Origin: Chloroflexota bacterium
GTDB lineage: Bacteria; Chloroflexota; Anaerolineae; Aggregatilineales; Phototrophicaceae
Length of the DNA: 56,485 nt
Assembly (NCBI GenBank): GCA_026706395.1
Contig: JAPOYU010000038.1
Span: 1 to 56,485 of the forward strand
Direction of reading: 5' to 3'
Part shown: one piece after another, positions 1 through 9,910 of the stretch
Position numbering within the stretch: the stretch's first letter is position 1
Layout: the number at the start of each line of letters is the position of its first letter
Position numbers and translations under genes: made by a program
The notes under the pieces: model-generated
Told to the model about the DNA's origin: nothing
Database searches by the model: none
The model's input: the letters and a program-made list of their open reading frames with translations, nothing else

Positions 1-1
1 G

Positions 2-460
2 GCGGTCGAGCAGATGGTAGACCTGCAAACGCGTGAATTGGCCGAGCGCATGGAAGATTCCGGTTTGAGCATCCACCTCACTGAACCGGCGCGTTACTGG
101 CTGGCGAAAAAAGGCTACGATCCGCAGTTTGGCGCCCGTCCGCTGCGCCGAGCGGTGCAGCGCCACATCGAGACACCGCTCAGCATTCACCTGTTAAAAG
201 GGGATTTCAACGCCGGCGACCTCGTCCTAATCGACGAGCAGGGCGACCAACTCGGATTCACGCGTCATGCCGATCAGCAGAGTGTTTACGAAGAGGGGGG
301 CGAGGCAGCGGCAACGGATTACGCCGAATACTACGAAGAGAGTATCCCCGTTGACGATTATTACGACGCCAAGTATGCAGATGAGGACTTCGCAGACTTT
401 CTCTCTCAGACCGATGACGATGACGAGTTTGATCATTTTCCGGCGCCACGCGGTTCATGA
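2..460 (+). CDS. Clp ATPase (ClpB/ClpC type), C-terminal fragment
   Basis: The reading frame is open from the first in-frame codon at the window edge, so only the last ~152 residues are present. The fragment matches the C-terminal small domain of the second AAA+ module of Hsp100/Clp unfoldases: it carries [12 protein letters not shown], the same signature as [12 protein letters not shown] in the complete ClpC at 2607-5108, followed by the usual basic helix and a VLID strand. This domain helps assemble the hexamer that threads proteins into a protease or disaggregates them. After the domain there is an unusual tail of about 60 residues rich in Asp, Glu and Tyr. Whether the gene is clpB- or clpC-like cannot be decided without the upstream part. 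Confidence 0.85.
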   Translation, partial: AVEQMVDLQTRELAERMEDSGLSIHLTEPARYWLAKKGYDPQFGARPLRRAVQRHIETPLSIHLLKGDFNAGDLVLIDEQGDQLGFTRHADQQSVYEEGGEAAATDYAEYYEESIPVDDYYDAKYADEDFADFLSQTDDDDEFDHFPAPRGS

Positions 461-574
461 GGGCGTTTGTCGTTTCAATTCGCGAACGGTTGACCGCTAA
501 TGTTTGATTAGCGGCAACTGCGGAAATCACCGAGTTTTGAGTTCCACAGCAATTGCCGGGGCCGATATTGTCCT

Positions 575-602
575 TTGACTATGCGCAGGCAATGGCTATA
601 AT
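575..602 (+). promoter_or_regulatory. Sigma70-type promoter for the S1-domain gene
   Basis: TTGACT at 575-580 and a perfect TATAAT at 597-602 are separated by 16 bp. Transcription would begin near 609, giving a short leader before the ATG at 627. The site lies in the 166 bp gap after the Clp fragment. Confidence 0.75.
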
Positions 603-626
603 GTCTGCGCAGACTTTGGGCAAGAG

Positions 627-2234
627 ATGGGTACCGCCATGAGCGCAGAAGAACGCGGCAGAGACGAAGACCGCCTGCAGGATGCTTCGACCGCCGAGTT
701 ATCGCCTTCAGATTCGTCACATATCGAGACTGGTTCCGATTTGATATCTGATGAAAACAGCGCAGGAGAGGATTCGGCGCCGGCTGAAGCCGCTGAGGAA
801 ACAGCGCCGGACGCGGAAGAATCAGTATCAGACGCGCAGGCGGATGCTGACGCGCCGACGGCTGAAGGGGAACTTGACATTGCTCAAGAGTCCCCAGCAG
901 ATGCAGCAGAGGCAGAGCCCGAGGAACCTGCGGAGTCGGGAACAACGGAAGCCGAAGACGCTACAGGCGAAGCCGTCCCCGAGACCGAGCGAGAATCCGT
1001 TGACGCGGCGCCTGAGACGGCAGCCGAAGCGCGTGAACCCGCCCTCGCCGAAGCACCCCCAACATCACCGGAAAAGGAAGAGCCCAAATTCAAGCGCGGC
1101 CAGGTGCATCAAGGCGTCATAAGCAGCACGACGCCGACCGCGGTCACAATTGATCTGGGCGATGGCGAACAGGGGGTCGTGCCTGGCAGAGAACTCGAGC
1201 TGATGACGCGAAAAATGCTCGAGTCGCTCGTGGTGGGCGCATCCGTGGACGTCTACGTGGTGAACCCGCGCAATCACCGGGGCGAGACAGTACTGTCGAT
1301 CAACCACGCTTTGGAAGAATTGGACTGGCGCAACGCCGAAGAATTCTCCAAATCCAAACAAGTCTATGAAGCTACGATCGGCGGCTATAACAAGGGCGGC
1401 CTTATTGTGCGATTCGGACGTTTGCGCGGCTTCGTGCCGCAGAGCCAACTTTCAGAAGATCGCGTCAGAAATATGTCCGGCTCAACGCCCGAAGAGCGCT
1501 ACGGACCGATGGTCAATCAAGCAATTGGCGTAAAGGTGATGGAAGTAGACCGCCACCGCAATCGCCTGATCCTTTCGGAGCGCGCCGCCATTCGCGATGT
1601 CCGTCAGCGGCGCAAGGAAGCTTTGATCGCTGAATTGAAGGTCGGCGATATCCGCAAGGGCAAGGTTGTCAGCCTGGAGAACTTCGGCGCCTTCGTCGAT
1701 ATTGGCGGGGGCGAAGGTTTGATTCACCTGTCTGAATTGGCTTGGGGGCATATTACGCACCCGCGCCAAGCGGTGAATATCGGCGACGAAGTCGAAGTCG
1801 AGGTGATTAGTGTCAATGCCGACGCGAAACGCATCGGTCTGAGCCGCCGGCGTGTCATAAGCGATCCTTGGGATGAGGTTGCGACGTCGCTGCGTCGTGG
1901 CCAACTGGTACGCGGTCGCGTCACCAAATTGACCAAATTCGGCGCCTTCGCCCGGCTCATTGACCACGACGCCGTTGAGGGATTGATTCATATATCGGAA
2001 TTGGCCAGCGAGCGCGTCAGCCATCCGCGCGAAGTCGTTAGTCGCGGTGAAGAGTTGGTCCTGCGCATCGTCAAAATTGATATCAAGGACCGGCGACTCG
2101 GCTTGAGCTTGAAGTCGGTCAATTCGACTGAATTCCTTGATTTGGACTGGGAGACGGCATTGCAAGACTCGGCCAAGTTGGAGCGAAGCGCAGACGCCGC
2201 CCCGGCGCAGGCAGAGGGCGAAAACGAAGACTGA
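627..2234 (+). CDS. rpsA: S1 RNA-binding domain protein (ribosomal protein S1-like)
   Basis: A 535-residue protein with four S1 (OB-fold) domains at about 154-222, 243-318, 338-406 and 422-495. The third and fourth have classic S1 strings such as GAFVDIGGGEGLIHLSEL and EGLIHISEL. S1 proteins bind single-stranded mRNA and deliver it to the 30S subunit. The first ~150 residues are low-complexity and very acidic (Glu/Asp/Ala/Ser), which is not typical of enterobacterial S1; four-domain S1 forms are common outside Proteobacteria. The ATG at 627 follows GGGCAAGAG; an in-frame ATG at 639 is the alternative. The gene has its own promoter and terminator, so it is monocistronic. The symbol is given by domain content; another S1-repeat RNA-binding protein is possible. 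Confidence 0.85.
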   Translation: MGTAMSAEERGRDEDRLQDASTAELSPSDSSHIETGSDLISDENSAGEDSAPAEAAEETAPDAEESVSDAQADADAPTAEGELDIAQESPADAAEAEPEEPAESGTTEAEDATGEAVPETERESVDAAPETAAEAREPALAEAPPTSPEKEEPKFKRGQVHQGVISSTTPTAVTIDLGDGEQGVVPGRELELMTRKMLESLVVGASVDVYVVNPRNHRGETVLSINHALEELDWRNAEEFSKSKQVYEATIGGYNKGGLIVRFGRLRGFVPQSQLSEDRVRNMSGSTPEERYGPMVNQAIGVKVMEVDRHRNRLILSERAAIRDVRQRRKEALIAELKVGDIRKGKVVSLENFGAFVDIGGGEGLIHLSELAWGHITHPRQAVNIGDEVEVEVISVNADAKRIGLSRRRVISDPWDEVATSLRRGQLVRGRVTKLTKFGAFARLIDHDAVEGLIHISELASERVSHPREVVSRGEELVLRIVKIDIKDRRLGLSLKSVNSTEFLDLDWETALQDSAKLERSADAAPAQAEGENED

Positions 2235-2258
2235 ACGCGAATACAGAAGCAATCAGGA

Positions 2259-2291
2259 GGGCATCCGAGACGGATGTCCTTTAGTTTTTTT
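2259..2291 (+). terminator. Rho-independent terminator after the S1-domain gene
   Basis: A 9 bp stem, GGGCATCCG (2259-2267) with CGGATGTCC (2271-2279), one G-T pair and a 3-base loop, is followed by a T-rich run at 2280-2291. It lies 25 bp after the stop codon. Confidence 0.85.
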
Positions 2292-2532
2292 CAGTGCGCG
2301 CAATTTGCGCCCGAGCAGCGATCCATTCTGTAGCTGCTAATTGAAATTAAGTCGATAAATCTGCAACATAACTCCAGCGCGCCGGCTGAAATCCTGCTGC
2401 TTTCGGTCAACTGGAAACCCGATTTTCCATTGAAAACCTCGGCTTCTTCCGTTAGTATCTGTGATGCAATAGTCTCAGCACTACTCTTAACATAATGTCT
2501 GCAAGCGACGGTAAGCTAGGCAGTCGCTGTAT

Positions 2533-2541
2533 TGATATAAT
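2533..2541 (+). promoter_or_regulatory. Extended -10 promoter upstream of clpC
   Basis: TGATATAAT at 2533-2541 is a perfect extended -10 (TGnTATAAT). No convincing -35 is seen, as is usual for extended -10 promoters. The leader before the GTG at 2607 would be about 60 nt. The rest of the 372 bp gap (2292-2530) holds no gene, and I see no CIRCE or CtsR-like operator in it. Confidence 0.6.
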
Positions 2542-2606
2542 GAAAGAAAGCCGAACATTCCTGTTCTCGCCCCATCACCGGGCTTCTGATTTGGGAGGGA
2601 TGGACC

Positions 2607-5108
2607 GTGCCGAATAAAATGGAACGCTTCACGCAGCGGGCGCGGCGAGTGTTGAGTTTGGCCCAAGAAGAGGCCGAACGCTTACGCCACCATCAGATTG
2701 GAACGGAGCACCTGCTGCTGGGTTTGATGCGGGAGGAAGGCGGCGTCGCGGGGCGGGTATTGCGCGACCTCGGCCTGGATTTGCGCCGGGTAGAAGAATT
2801 GGTGAAGCGTCTCTCAACCGCCGACGAGCGCAGTACGAATTCGCAACTGGATCTATCGCCAGGCACGAAAAAAGTACTCGAATTGGCGGTCGATGAAGCG
2901 CGCCGCATGGGGCATCATTATATCGGTACTGAACACCTGCTGCTTGGTCTGGTGCGGCAGCAAGAAGGCATTGCGCTTGATGTGCTGAGACGTTTGGGAG
3001 TCAGCCCCGAAGAAGTCAGGCGACAAACCAGCAAGGTCTTGCAGGAAAGCCCGGTGCAGTCTACGCCCAGGGCGCATGAGCGCGCTCATGGCAAATCTTC
3101 CCGCAAGGACAGCACACCGCTGGTTGATCAATTGGCGACCGATCTGACTAGCCTTGCCGAAACGGGCAAACTGGACCCCGTAGTCGGCCGGGAGATGGAA
3201 ATCGAGCGCGTCATTCAAGTGCTCAGCCGGCGGCGCAAGAACAACCCGGCGCTGATCGGCGAGCCAGGCGTCGGCAAAACCGCCATCGTCGAAGGATTGG
3301 CGCAACGCATCGTCGAAGGTGATACGCCCAAGCCGCTGCTCCGTAAACGCGTATTGCAGCTGGATGTCGGGTCACTGGTGGCGGGCACAATGTACCGCGG
3401 CCAGTTTGAAGAGCGCCTCAAGCGCGTCATTGAAGAACTCAAAGCCTCGGATACGATCCTTTTTATTGACGAAGTGCACATGCTGGTCGGCGCCGGTTCA
3501 GCGGGCAGCAGCGTGGATGCGGCCAATATCCTTAAGCCGGCGCTAGCGCGCGGCGAACTGCAATGTATCGGCGCGACCACGCTCGATGAATATCGCAAGC
3601 ATATCGAGAGCGATGCCGCGCTTGAGCGCCGCTTCCAGCAGATTCAAGTCGCGGAGCCAACGATCGAAGAAACAATCGAAATCCTGCAAGGCATCAAATT
3701 CCCTTATCAAGATCATCATAATGTCGAAATCACGGATGACGCGATAGAAACTGCAGCGAACCTGTCCGCGCGGTACATCGCCGACCGTTTCTTGCCGGAC
3801 AAGGCCATTGATCTAATTGACGAAGCGGCCGCCCGCTTGCGGATGTACAAGAGTCCGGAAGCGGCAGCAGTTCGCCGCGTCATGGACGAGTTGGAAGACC
3901 TGCACGAAGAGATCGAGATGGCCGAAGTCGCTGGCGAGCAAGACGAGGTCGCTTCACTACAGTCCCGGCGCGAATCACTCGATGCCACATTGGCGGACTA
4001 CACGGTCAACTGGAATGACGAGACCGGGCAGCCGCGCCTGGTTGGCGAAGACATTTCTGAAGTGGCGGCGATGTGGACCGGCATCCCGGTAACAAGGATC
4101 GCCAACGAAGAGAGCGAGCGCCTGATGGAGATGGAAGACAAGTTGCACGAGCGCATCGTCGGGCAGCACGAAGCCATCGTCTCTATCAGCAAGGCGGTGC
4201 GCCGCGCCCGCGCCGGCTTGAAGGACCCGCGTCGACCGATTGGGTCCTTTATGTTTTTGGGACCAACAGGCGTTGGCAAAACGGAACTGACCAAGGCACT
4301 GGCTGAGTTCCTCTTCGGCAGCGAAGACGCTTTGATCCAGCTCGACATGAGCGAATTCATGGAGCGGCATTCGGTCGCCCGACTGGTGGGCGCCCCGCCC
4401 GGATATGTCGGCTATGAAGACGCCGGCCAGTTGACCGAAGCGGTGCGGCGGCGCCCCTACTCCATCGTTGTATTTGACGAAGTCGAAAAGGCGCATCCGG
4501 AAGCCTTCAATATGCTTCTGCAAGTGATGGAAGAAGGCACGCTGACCGATGCGCGCGGCCGCCGGGTGGACTTCCGCAACGCTATGATCGTCATGACGAG
4601 CAATGTCGGCGCGGAACTGATCAAGCCGAATTCGGGCTTGGGCTTCAATACACAACTCGACAGCGGCAAGCTCGATGACGAAGCCTATGAAGACATGAGC
4701 CGCAACGTCACTGATCAGCTACAGCGCCTGTTCCGGCCGGAGTTTCTGAATCGCGTCGACGCCACAATCATCTTCCGTTCGCTCGCGCGTGATGAAATCA
4801 AGCAGATCGTCGACCTTGAACTGAACAAGGTCCGCGAGCGCTTGCTCGAACACGCCATCACGCTTGAAGCGAGCGACGCCGGCATCAATTGGCTCTCTGA
4901 AAACGGCTACAATCCGGAATTCGGCGCGCGCCCCCTGCGGCGTCTGATCCAGAATGAAGTAGAAGACCGTCTCTCGGACGGTATCCTTTCCGGTCAATTC
5001 AGATTGGCCAGCATCGTCCGGATTGACGTCGACGAAGATGGCGCGCTGACAATGTACAGCGTCGAGGAAGAGGACGAACTCACGGACGAGTTGGGCGCGC
5101 CGGTCTAG
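2607..5108 (+). CDS. clpC: ATP-dependent Clp protease ATP-binding subunit ClpC
   Basis: An 833-residue Hsp100 unfoldase that feeds substrates to ClpP. In order: two Clp_N repeats (about 4-70 and 80-145, each with [10 protein letters not shown]), AAA+ module 1 with Walker A GEPGVGKT at 218-225 and Walker B LFIDEVH, a short coiled middle domain with a UVR-like segment near 415-465 that distinguishes ClpC from ClpB, then AAA+ module 2 with Walker A GPTGVGKT at 552-559, and a C-terminal small domain ending FGARPLRR plus an acidic tail. Length is normal for ClpC. The GTG start is chosen because GGGAGGGA lies 6 bases upstream. It is transcribed alone; the next gene converges on it from 5119. Confidence 0.97.
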   Translation: MPNKMERFTQRARRVLSLAQEEAERLRHHQIGTEHLLLGLMREEGGVAGRVLRDLGLDLRRVEELVKRLSTADERSTNSQLDLSPGTKKVLELAVDEARRMGHHYIGTEHLLLGLVRQQEGIALDVLRRLGVSPEEVRRQTSKVLQESPVQSTPRAHERAHGKSSRKDSTPLVDQLATDLTSLAETGKLDPVVGREMEIERVIQVLSRRRKNNPALIGEPGVGKTAIVEGLAQRIVEGDTPKPLLRKRVLQLDVGSLVAGTMYRGQFEERLKRVIEELKASDTILFIDEVHMLVGAGSAGSSVDAANILKPALARGELQCIGATTLDEYRKHIESDAALERRFQQIQVAEPTIEETIEILQGIKFPYQDHHNVEITDDAIETAANLSARYIADRFLPDKAIDLIDEAAARLRMYKSPEAAAVRRVMDELEDLHEEIEMAEVAGEQDEVASLQSRRESLDATLADYTVNWNDETGQPRLVGEDISEVAAMWTGIPVTRIANEESERLMEMEDKLHERIVGQHEAIVSISKAVRRARAGLKDPRRPIGSFMFLGPTGVGKTELTKALAEFLFGSEDALIQLDMSEFMERHSVARLVGAPPGYVGYEDAGQLTEAVRRRPYSIVVFDEVEKAHPEAFNMLLQVMEEGTLTDARGRRVDFRNAMIVMTSNVGAELIKPNSGLGFNTQLDSGKLDDEAYEDMSRNVTDQLQRLFRPEFLNRVDATIIFRSLARDEIKQIVDLELNKVRERLLEHAITLEASDAGINWLSENGYNPEFGARPLRRLIQNEVEDRLSDGILSGQFRLASIVRIDVDEDGALTMYSVEEEDELTDELGAPV

Positions 5109-5118
5109 GCGCCTGGCA

Positions 5119-5733
5119 TCAGTCAGCAATCGTCAAAACACAGAATTGCCGCAGTCGGGATTCCCAGGCGGCTTTATTGCTTGACCAGGTCTTGCTGCGC
5201 GACCATTGGTAGGGCCGCCTTTCCAAGACATCTTTGCGCGTGTAGTAGTCAGTGTTGATGTAGCGGCCCTGAAACCACTCCGCGCTCAACTCATCCTTGC
5301 CTGCCAATTCGTAGTCGCCACCCTCGATCAGCGCTCCGATATACTCCAAGTCATTCGCTTCCGCGACAAAGTACGGTTCCAGGCCATCGGGCATGCGCAG
5401 GCAAAATGTCGCCTCGGCTTCAGACTGGTAAGCTCCCATACCGTAACTCTGCACAGCTAAGCCGACCGGTCGCAGCGTCAGACGGGACAGCGGGTCGTGC
5501 AGCAAGGCGTCGCGAACTACGCGCAGTTCAGCTTCGGTTTTTGCGATGAGGTCTTGCGCGGCTTGCAGCTGGCTTTCGCTGTCACGCAGACTGGTGCGCC
5601 CGCCCTCGATCTCTTTTAGCACAAAGGCCGCCACCGAAGCAAACAGCAGCGAGGCCAGTACAGCGGCGGTGACCTGAGACAAGCGCGGCCGGCGAATAGA
5701 GATCGTTGCGTAAGGCTTGCGCTTTTCGTCCAT
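5119..5733 (-). CDS. KRKPYA-family single-pass membrane protein, paralogue 1
   Basis: A 204-residue protein that I do not recognise. The N-terminus MDEKRKPYATISIRRPR is basic and cytosolic. One membrane segment follows at about 20-40, then a coiled coil (about 45-78), and an extracytoplasmic C-terminal domain with GGDYELAGK and YYTRKDVLE, one mid-domain Cys (TFCLR) and one near the end (RQFCVL). Two further genes immediately upstream (5767 and 6472) encode the same architecture and motifs, so this is the last gene of a three-paralogue operon. The ATG at 5733 is chosen over an upstream in-frame TTG because it aligns with the KRKPYA start of the other copies and has GGAGG upstream. Function unknown. 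Confidence 0.8.
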   Translation of the reverse strand: MDEKRKPYATISIRRPRLSQVTAAVLASLLFASVAAFVLKEIEGGRTSLRDSESQLQAAQDLIAKTEAELRVVRDALLHDPLSRLTLRPVGLAVQSYGMGAYQSEAEATFCLRMPDGLEPYFVAEANDLEYIGALIEGGDYELAGKDELSAEWFQGRYINTDYYTRKDVLERRPYQWSRSKTWSSNKAAWESRLRQFCVLTIAD

Positions 5734-5766
5734 ATTTGGCAACGGCCTCCGGCCTAAACTGGCGCC

Positions 5767-6396
5767 TTATTCAAACGAGGCGCTGCAATAAGACGCCAGG
5801 CGGTTCTGCCAGGTCTGGGCATGGTCGGACGCATCAGCCCGGGTTGTCTCCCACGTGTAGGCGTCAAATTCGAGCGCGTCCTTGTGCGTGTAATAGCGGA
5901 TAAATTCGTTGCCGCCGGCGGCGTCATTGTTGAAGGGCGCTTTGCCCGCCAGCTCGTAATTGCCGCCATGCATCAGCTCCGCTACAAAGAAGCGGTTCCG
6001 CGAAAAGAATTGCGTATAGGATTCGTAGTACATATGGCCGCGCGCGCAAACCGTAGCGGTCATCAAGCCCTGCCAGCCATTGATGCTGGGCTCGACGGAG
6101 AAACCCGCCGGCTCCAGCGTCCGCCAGGTCAGCGGTTCGGTGCGCAGGCGGCGCTTGGCTTTTTCGAGCTGCGCTTCCACAGCTTGCAGGCGCTGCGTTT
6201 GTTCATACAGGAGCGCGCTGCTTTCCTCGAGGCGCACTTCCGTGTCGCTCAGCGCTGTCCGCCAGCCGTTGATCTCCCGCCTGGCTAAGCTGGCCAGCGC
6301 GGCAATCAACATCAGCAGGATCGCCGTAAAGACCAAGCGCGAAAATCGCGGCTTGTAGATGGTGATCGAGGCATAGGGTTTGCGTTTTTCGCTCAT
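5767..6396 (-). CDS. KRKPYA-family single-pass membrane protein, paralogue 2
   Basis: A 209-residue paralogue of its two neighbours. It begins MSEKRKPYASITIYKPR, then a membrane helix (about 21-42), a coiled coil of about 45-85, and a C-terminal domain with LEPAGF, HGGNYELAGK, YYTHKDALE and two cysteines placed as in paralogue 1 (TVCAR and SYCSAS). The conserved cysteine pair outside the membrane suggests a disulfide (inference). Only 33 bp separate it from the next copy, consistent with one transcript. An in-frame ATG at 6417 would add seven residues (MSRPTRR); the start at 6396 is preferred because it lines up with the other copies. No known family recognised. Confidence 0.78.
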   Translation of the reverse strand: MSEKRKPYASITIYKPRFSRLVFTAILLMLIAALASLARREINGWRTALSDTEVRLEESSALLYEQTQRLQAVEAQLEKAKRRLRTEPLTWRTLEPAGFSVEPSINGWQGLMTATVCARGHMYYESYTQFFSRNRFFVAELMHGGNYELAGKAPFNNDAAGGNEFIRYYTHKDALEFDAYTWETTRADASDHAQTWQNRLASYCSASFE

Positions 6397-6471
6397 GCGC
6401 CTGGTCGGTCGCGACATCCGCTGCTCAAAGTTACGGGAGCGGGCCGCGCGGATGTCGCGGGTCAGAATCGA

Positions 6472-7095
6472 TTAGAGTTGGTGACAGAAGTCGTCCAGAT
6501 AATCTTCCCAATTGCGATGGACAGTGGCCCAGTCTTCGCGTTCGGGCCAGGTAAAGTCCGCGTCTTCCAAGACATCCTGGCGCAGATAGAAGTAGATGAT
6601 CACTGCGGCTTCTTCTTCTGGCGTCCAGAGGAATTCGCCCGCCAAGGCATAATTGTCGCGTCTAGTCAGGGCGGATACGGCTTTGCGATCAATCACATTG
6701 TATGCCACCAATGTGGCGCCTTCGCCAGCCGCGAAACTGTCTAGCACGACGTGGCTGCAAGAGAAAAGGCGCAGCCACTTGCCACGGCCGTCCGAATAAT
6801 CATAGTAGCCGGCGGGTTCGGCAAAGTGCCGGTGGTACTCCTCCAACTGGCTTTCGGCGGCCCGCAACTGGTCTTCAACGATGCCTCGTTCCGTTTCAGA
6901 CCTCATCAAAGTGTATTGCGTGGTTTCCAGGTTGTTTTGCAGGATCTCGAGCTCCACGGCCCGATCAGCGCGTTCCTGCAAAATGCCGCCCGCGGCGACC
7001 GCGACAATCGCCGCAATCAGAATGGCCGAAAGCAAAAGCGAGATCCGCGGCTTGCGAATCATGATGGTCGCGTATGGTTTCCTCTTATCGTCCAT
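6472..7095 (-). CDS. KRKPYA-family single-pass membrane protein, paralogue 3
   Basis: A 207-residue protein and the first gene of the three-copy operon. It begins MDDKRKPYATIMIRKPR, followed by a membrane helix (about 19-40), a long coiled coil (about 45-88), and a C-terminal domain with FAEPAGY, RRDNYALAGE, YFYLRQDVLE and the two family cysteines (LFSCSH and DDFCHQL). The start at 7095 is decided by the excellent ribosome-binding site GGGAGGAAGA immediately upstream and by alignment with the other copies; the frame stays open to a TTG at 7161 but lacks a ribosome-binding site there. It is the most diverged of the three. Function unknown. Confidence 0.8.
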   Translation of the reverse strand: MDDKRKPYATIMIRKPRISLLLSAILIAAIVAVAAGGILQERADRAVELEILQNNLETTQYTLMRSETERGIVEDQLRAAESQLEEYHRHFAEPAGYYDYSDGRGKWLRLFSCSHVVLDSFAAGEGATLVAYNVIDRKAVSALTRRDNYALAGEFLWTPEEEAAVIIYFYLRQDVLEDADFTWPEREDWATVHRNWEDYLDDFCHQL

Positions 7096-7135
7096 TCTTC
7101 CTCCCGCCGATACAGGACTGTCACGCCTCTTCAGT

Positions 7136-7144
7136 AGCATAACA
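7136..7144 (-). promoter_or_regulatory. Possible extended -10 promoter for the KRKPYA operon
   Basis: On the minus strand TGTTATGCT reads as an extended -10 (TGnTATnnT), about 40 bp before the start codon at 7095. No strong -35 is visible. Tentative. Confidence 0.35.
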
Positions 7145-7162
7145 TGGAAACCGCGCCACAAA

Positions 7163-7191
7163 CAAAAGAGGACTGCCCTACGACAGTCCTA
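7163..7191 (-). terminator. Terminator hairpin (copy 1)
   Basis: AGGACTG (7169-7175) pairs with CAGTCCT (7184-7190) across an 8-base loop. On the minus strand the stem is followed by CTTTTGTTTG. It would end transcripts of the small coiled-coil gene just upstream. The hairpin is almost identical to the groEL terminator at 7574-7605. Confidence 0.7.
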
Positions 7192-7263
7192 CGACTCATA
7201 AGTTTGTGCGGCGAGCTTTGAACGAGTTTACAGTATTCCGCCAGCGGGCGTCCGCGTCAGGCG

Positions 7264-7509
7264 CTAATCCAAGCCCTTGGTTTCGATATAATTCCTGATG
7301 AAGGCGACATCGGTCATCACTTGCGCCATCTGTTCTTCCAAAATGTCGAGACGCTTCTCAACTCTGTCGAGGCGCTTTTCGATCCTTTCCAGGCGGACCG
7401 ATTGCGCCTGCAAGATCTGGACCATCGACGCCTGGCTCTCCACCATTGAATTCGACAATTGCTCCAGGCGATGAAGGCGCAGGTCATAAAGTTCAGCTCG
7501 TTGCTCCAT
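7264..7509 (-). CDS. Small coiled-coil protein, hypothetical
   Basis: About 81 residues, nearly all predicted coiled coil, with heptad-like repeats in LERIEKRLDRVEKRLDILEEQ. No enzymatic motif and no membrane segment. The ATG at 7509 is chosen because GGAG lies 9 bases upstream; the same frame stays open to an ATG at 7527 and a GTG at 7575, but the latter starts inside the groEL terminator and has no ribosome-binding site. The gene lies between two near-identical terminator hairpins, so it may be read through from groESL or have its own weak promoter. Small proteins of this kind are seen in many bacteria as hypothetical proteins; function unknown. Confidence 0.55.
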   Translation of the reverse strand: MEQRAELYDLRLHRLEQLSNSMVESQASMVQILQAQSVRLERIEKRLDRVEKRLDILEEQMAQVMTDVAFIRNYIETKGLD

Positions 7510-7573
7510 TGCTCGAAACTCCAACATTGTCAGCCAAGGTTCAAGTGAATCGTAGCACAAATCATCAATCAAC

Positions 7574-7605
7574 ACAAAAAAGAGGACTGCCCTGCGACAG
7601 TCCTC
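7574..7605 (-). terminator. groEL terminator hairpin (copy 2)
   Basis: GAGGACTG (7582-7589) pairs with CAGTCCTC (7598-7605) across an 8-base loop; on the minus strand the stem is followed by TTTTTTGTG. It lies 32 bp after the groEL stop. Confidence 0.85.
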
Positions 7606-7636
7606 CGATCTGTTTGCTTCGCGGCTGAGAGCCGGC

Positions 7637-9313
<1,677 letters not shown>

Positions 9314-9354
9314 CTAATCTAGGTTCGATACCTGTCCTCGTTCGTCAAGCCTGA

Positions 9355-9657
9355 TTAGACCTGCACGATCCCGAGGATGTCGGATTCTTTCATGATCAAC
9401 ATCGTGACGCCGTCGAGCTTGACTTCTGTGCCGGCGTACTTGGCGAAAAGCACTCGGTCGCCTTCTTGCACGTCCATCGGAATGCGTTTTTCACCTTCTT
9501 CGTCATACTTGCCCGGACCAGCGGCGCGAATTACACCTTGCTGTGGCTTTTCCTTTGCCGTCTCCGGCAATACGAAGGCGCCACCGCCAAAGGTCTCTTC
9601 GGACTCCACGGGTTCGACCAATACGCGGTCACCAAGCGGGCGGATCGTTACAGCCAT
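9355..9657 (-). CDS. groES: Co-chaperonin GroES (Hsp10)
   Basis: A 100-residue co-chaperonin that caps the GroEL cavity. It has the start [12 protein letters not shown], the mobile loop ending in [17 protein letters not shown], and the C-terminal [16 protein letters not shown]. The ribosome-binding site GGAGAAGAA precedes the ATG at 9657. It is the first gene of the groESL operon; the CIRCE operator lies in its leader at 9719-9745. Confidence 0.98.
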   Translation of the reverse strand: MAVTIRPLGDRVLVEPVESEETFGGGAFVLPETAKEKPQQGVIRAAGPGKYDEEGEKRIPMDVQEGDRVLFAKYAGTEVKLDGVTMLIMKESDILGIVQV

Positions 9658-9718
9658 TTTCTTCTCCTATTGAACTACCGATATCTATGCATTTCCAAAA
9701 CCCAAAACTCACGACATG

Positions 9719-9745
9719 CTAGCACTCTTAATATGAGAGTGCTAA
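9719..9745 (-). promoter_or_regulatory. CIRCE operator (HrcA binding site)
   Basis: CTAGCACTC, nine bases, then GAGTGCTAA. This matches the CIRCE consensus TTAGCACTC-N9-GAGTGCTAA with a single outer mismatch. CIRCE is bound by the repressor HrcA, which is itself kept active by GroEL. It lies in the groESL leader, just downstream of the promoter. No hrcA gene is in the window. Confidence 0.95.
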
Positions 9746-9757
9746 TCACGCAACAGT

Positions 9758-9786
9758 AAAATAGCATAGAGCGCCAAATCAGTCAA
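9758..9786 (-). promoter_or_regulatory. groESL promoter
   Basis: On the minus strand TTGACT (9786-9781), 17 bp, then TATTTT (9763-9758). This is a vegetative sigma70-type promoter placed directly upstream of CIRCE, as in other HrcA-controlled groESL operons. Confidence 0.75.
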
Positions 9787-9910
9787 TAGAATTGGCAAAG
9801 GCGAAGCACGATTGCCAGAAATCTTATGATCTTCTTATGGTTGGATTAGTCCCAGCGTCAATGATCGCGGTTGCAAGGACAAGCTGAATCACTTCAAATG
9901 TCTCGATTTC

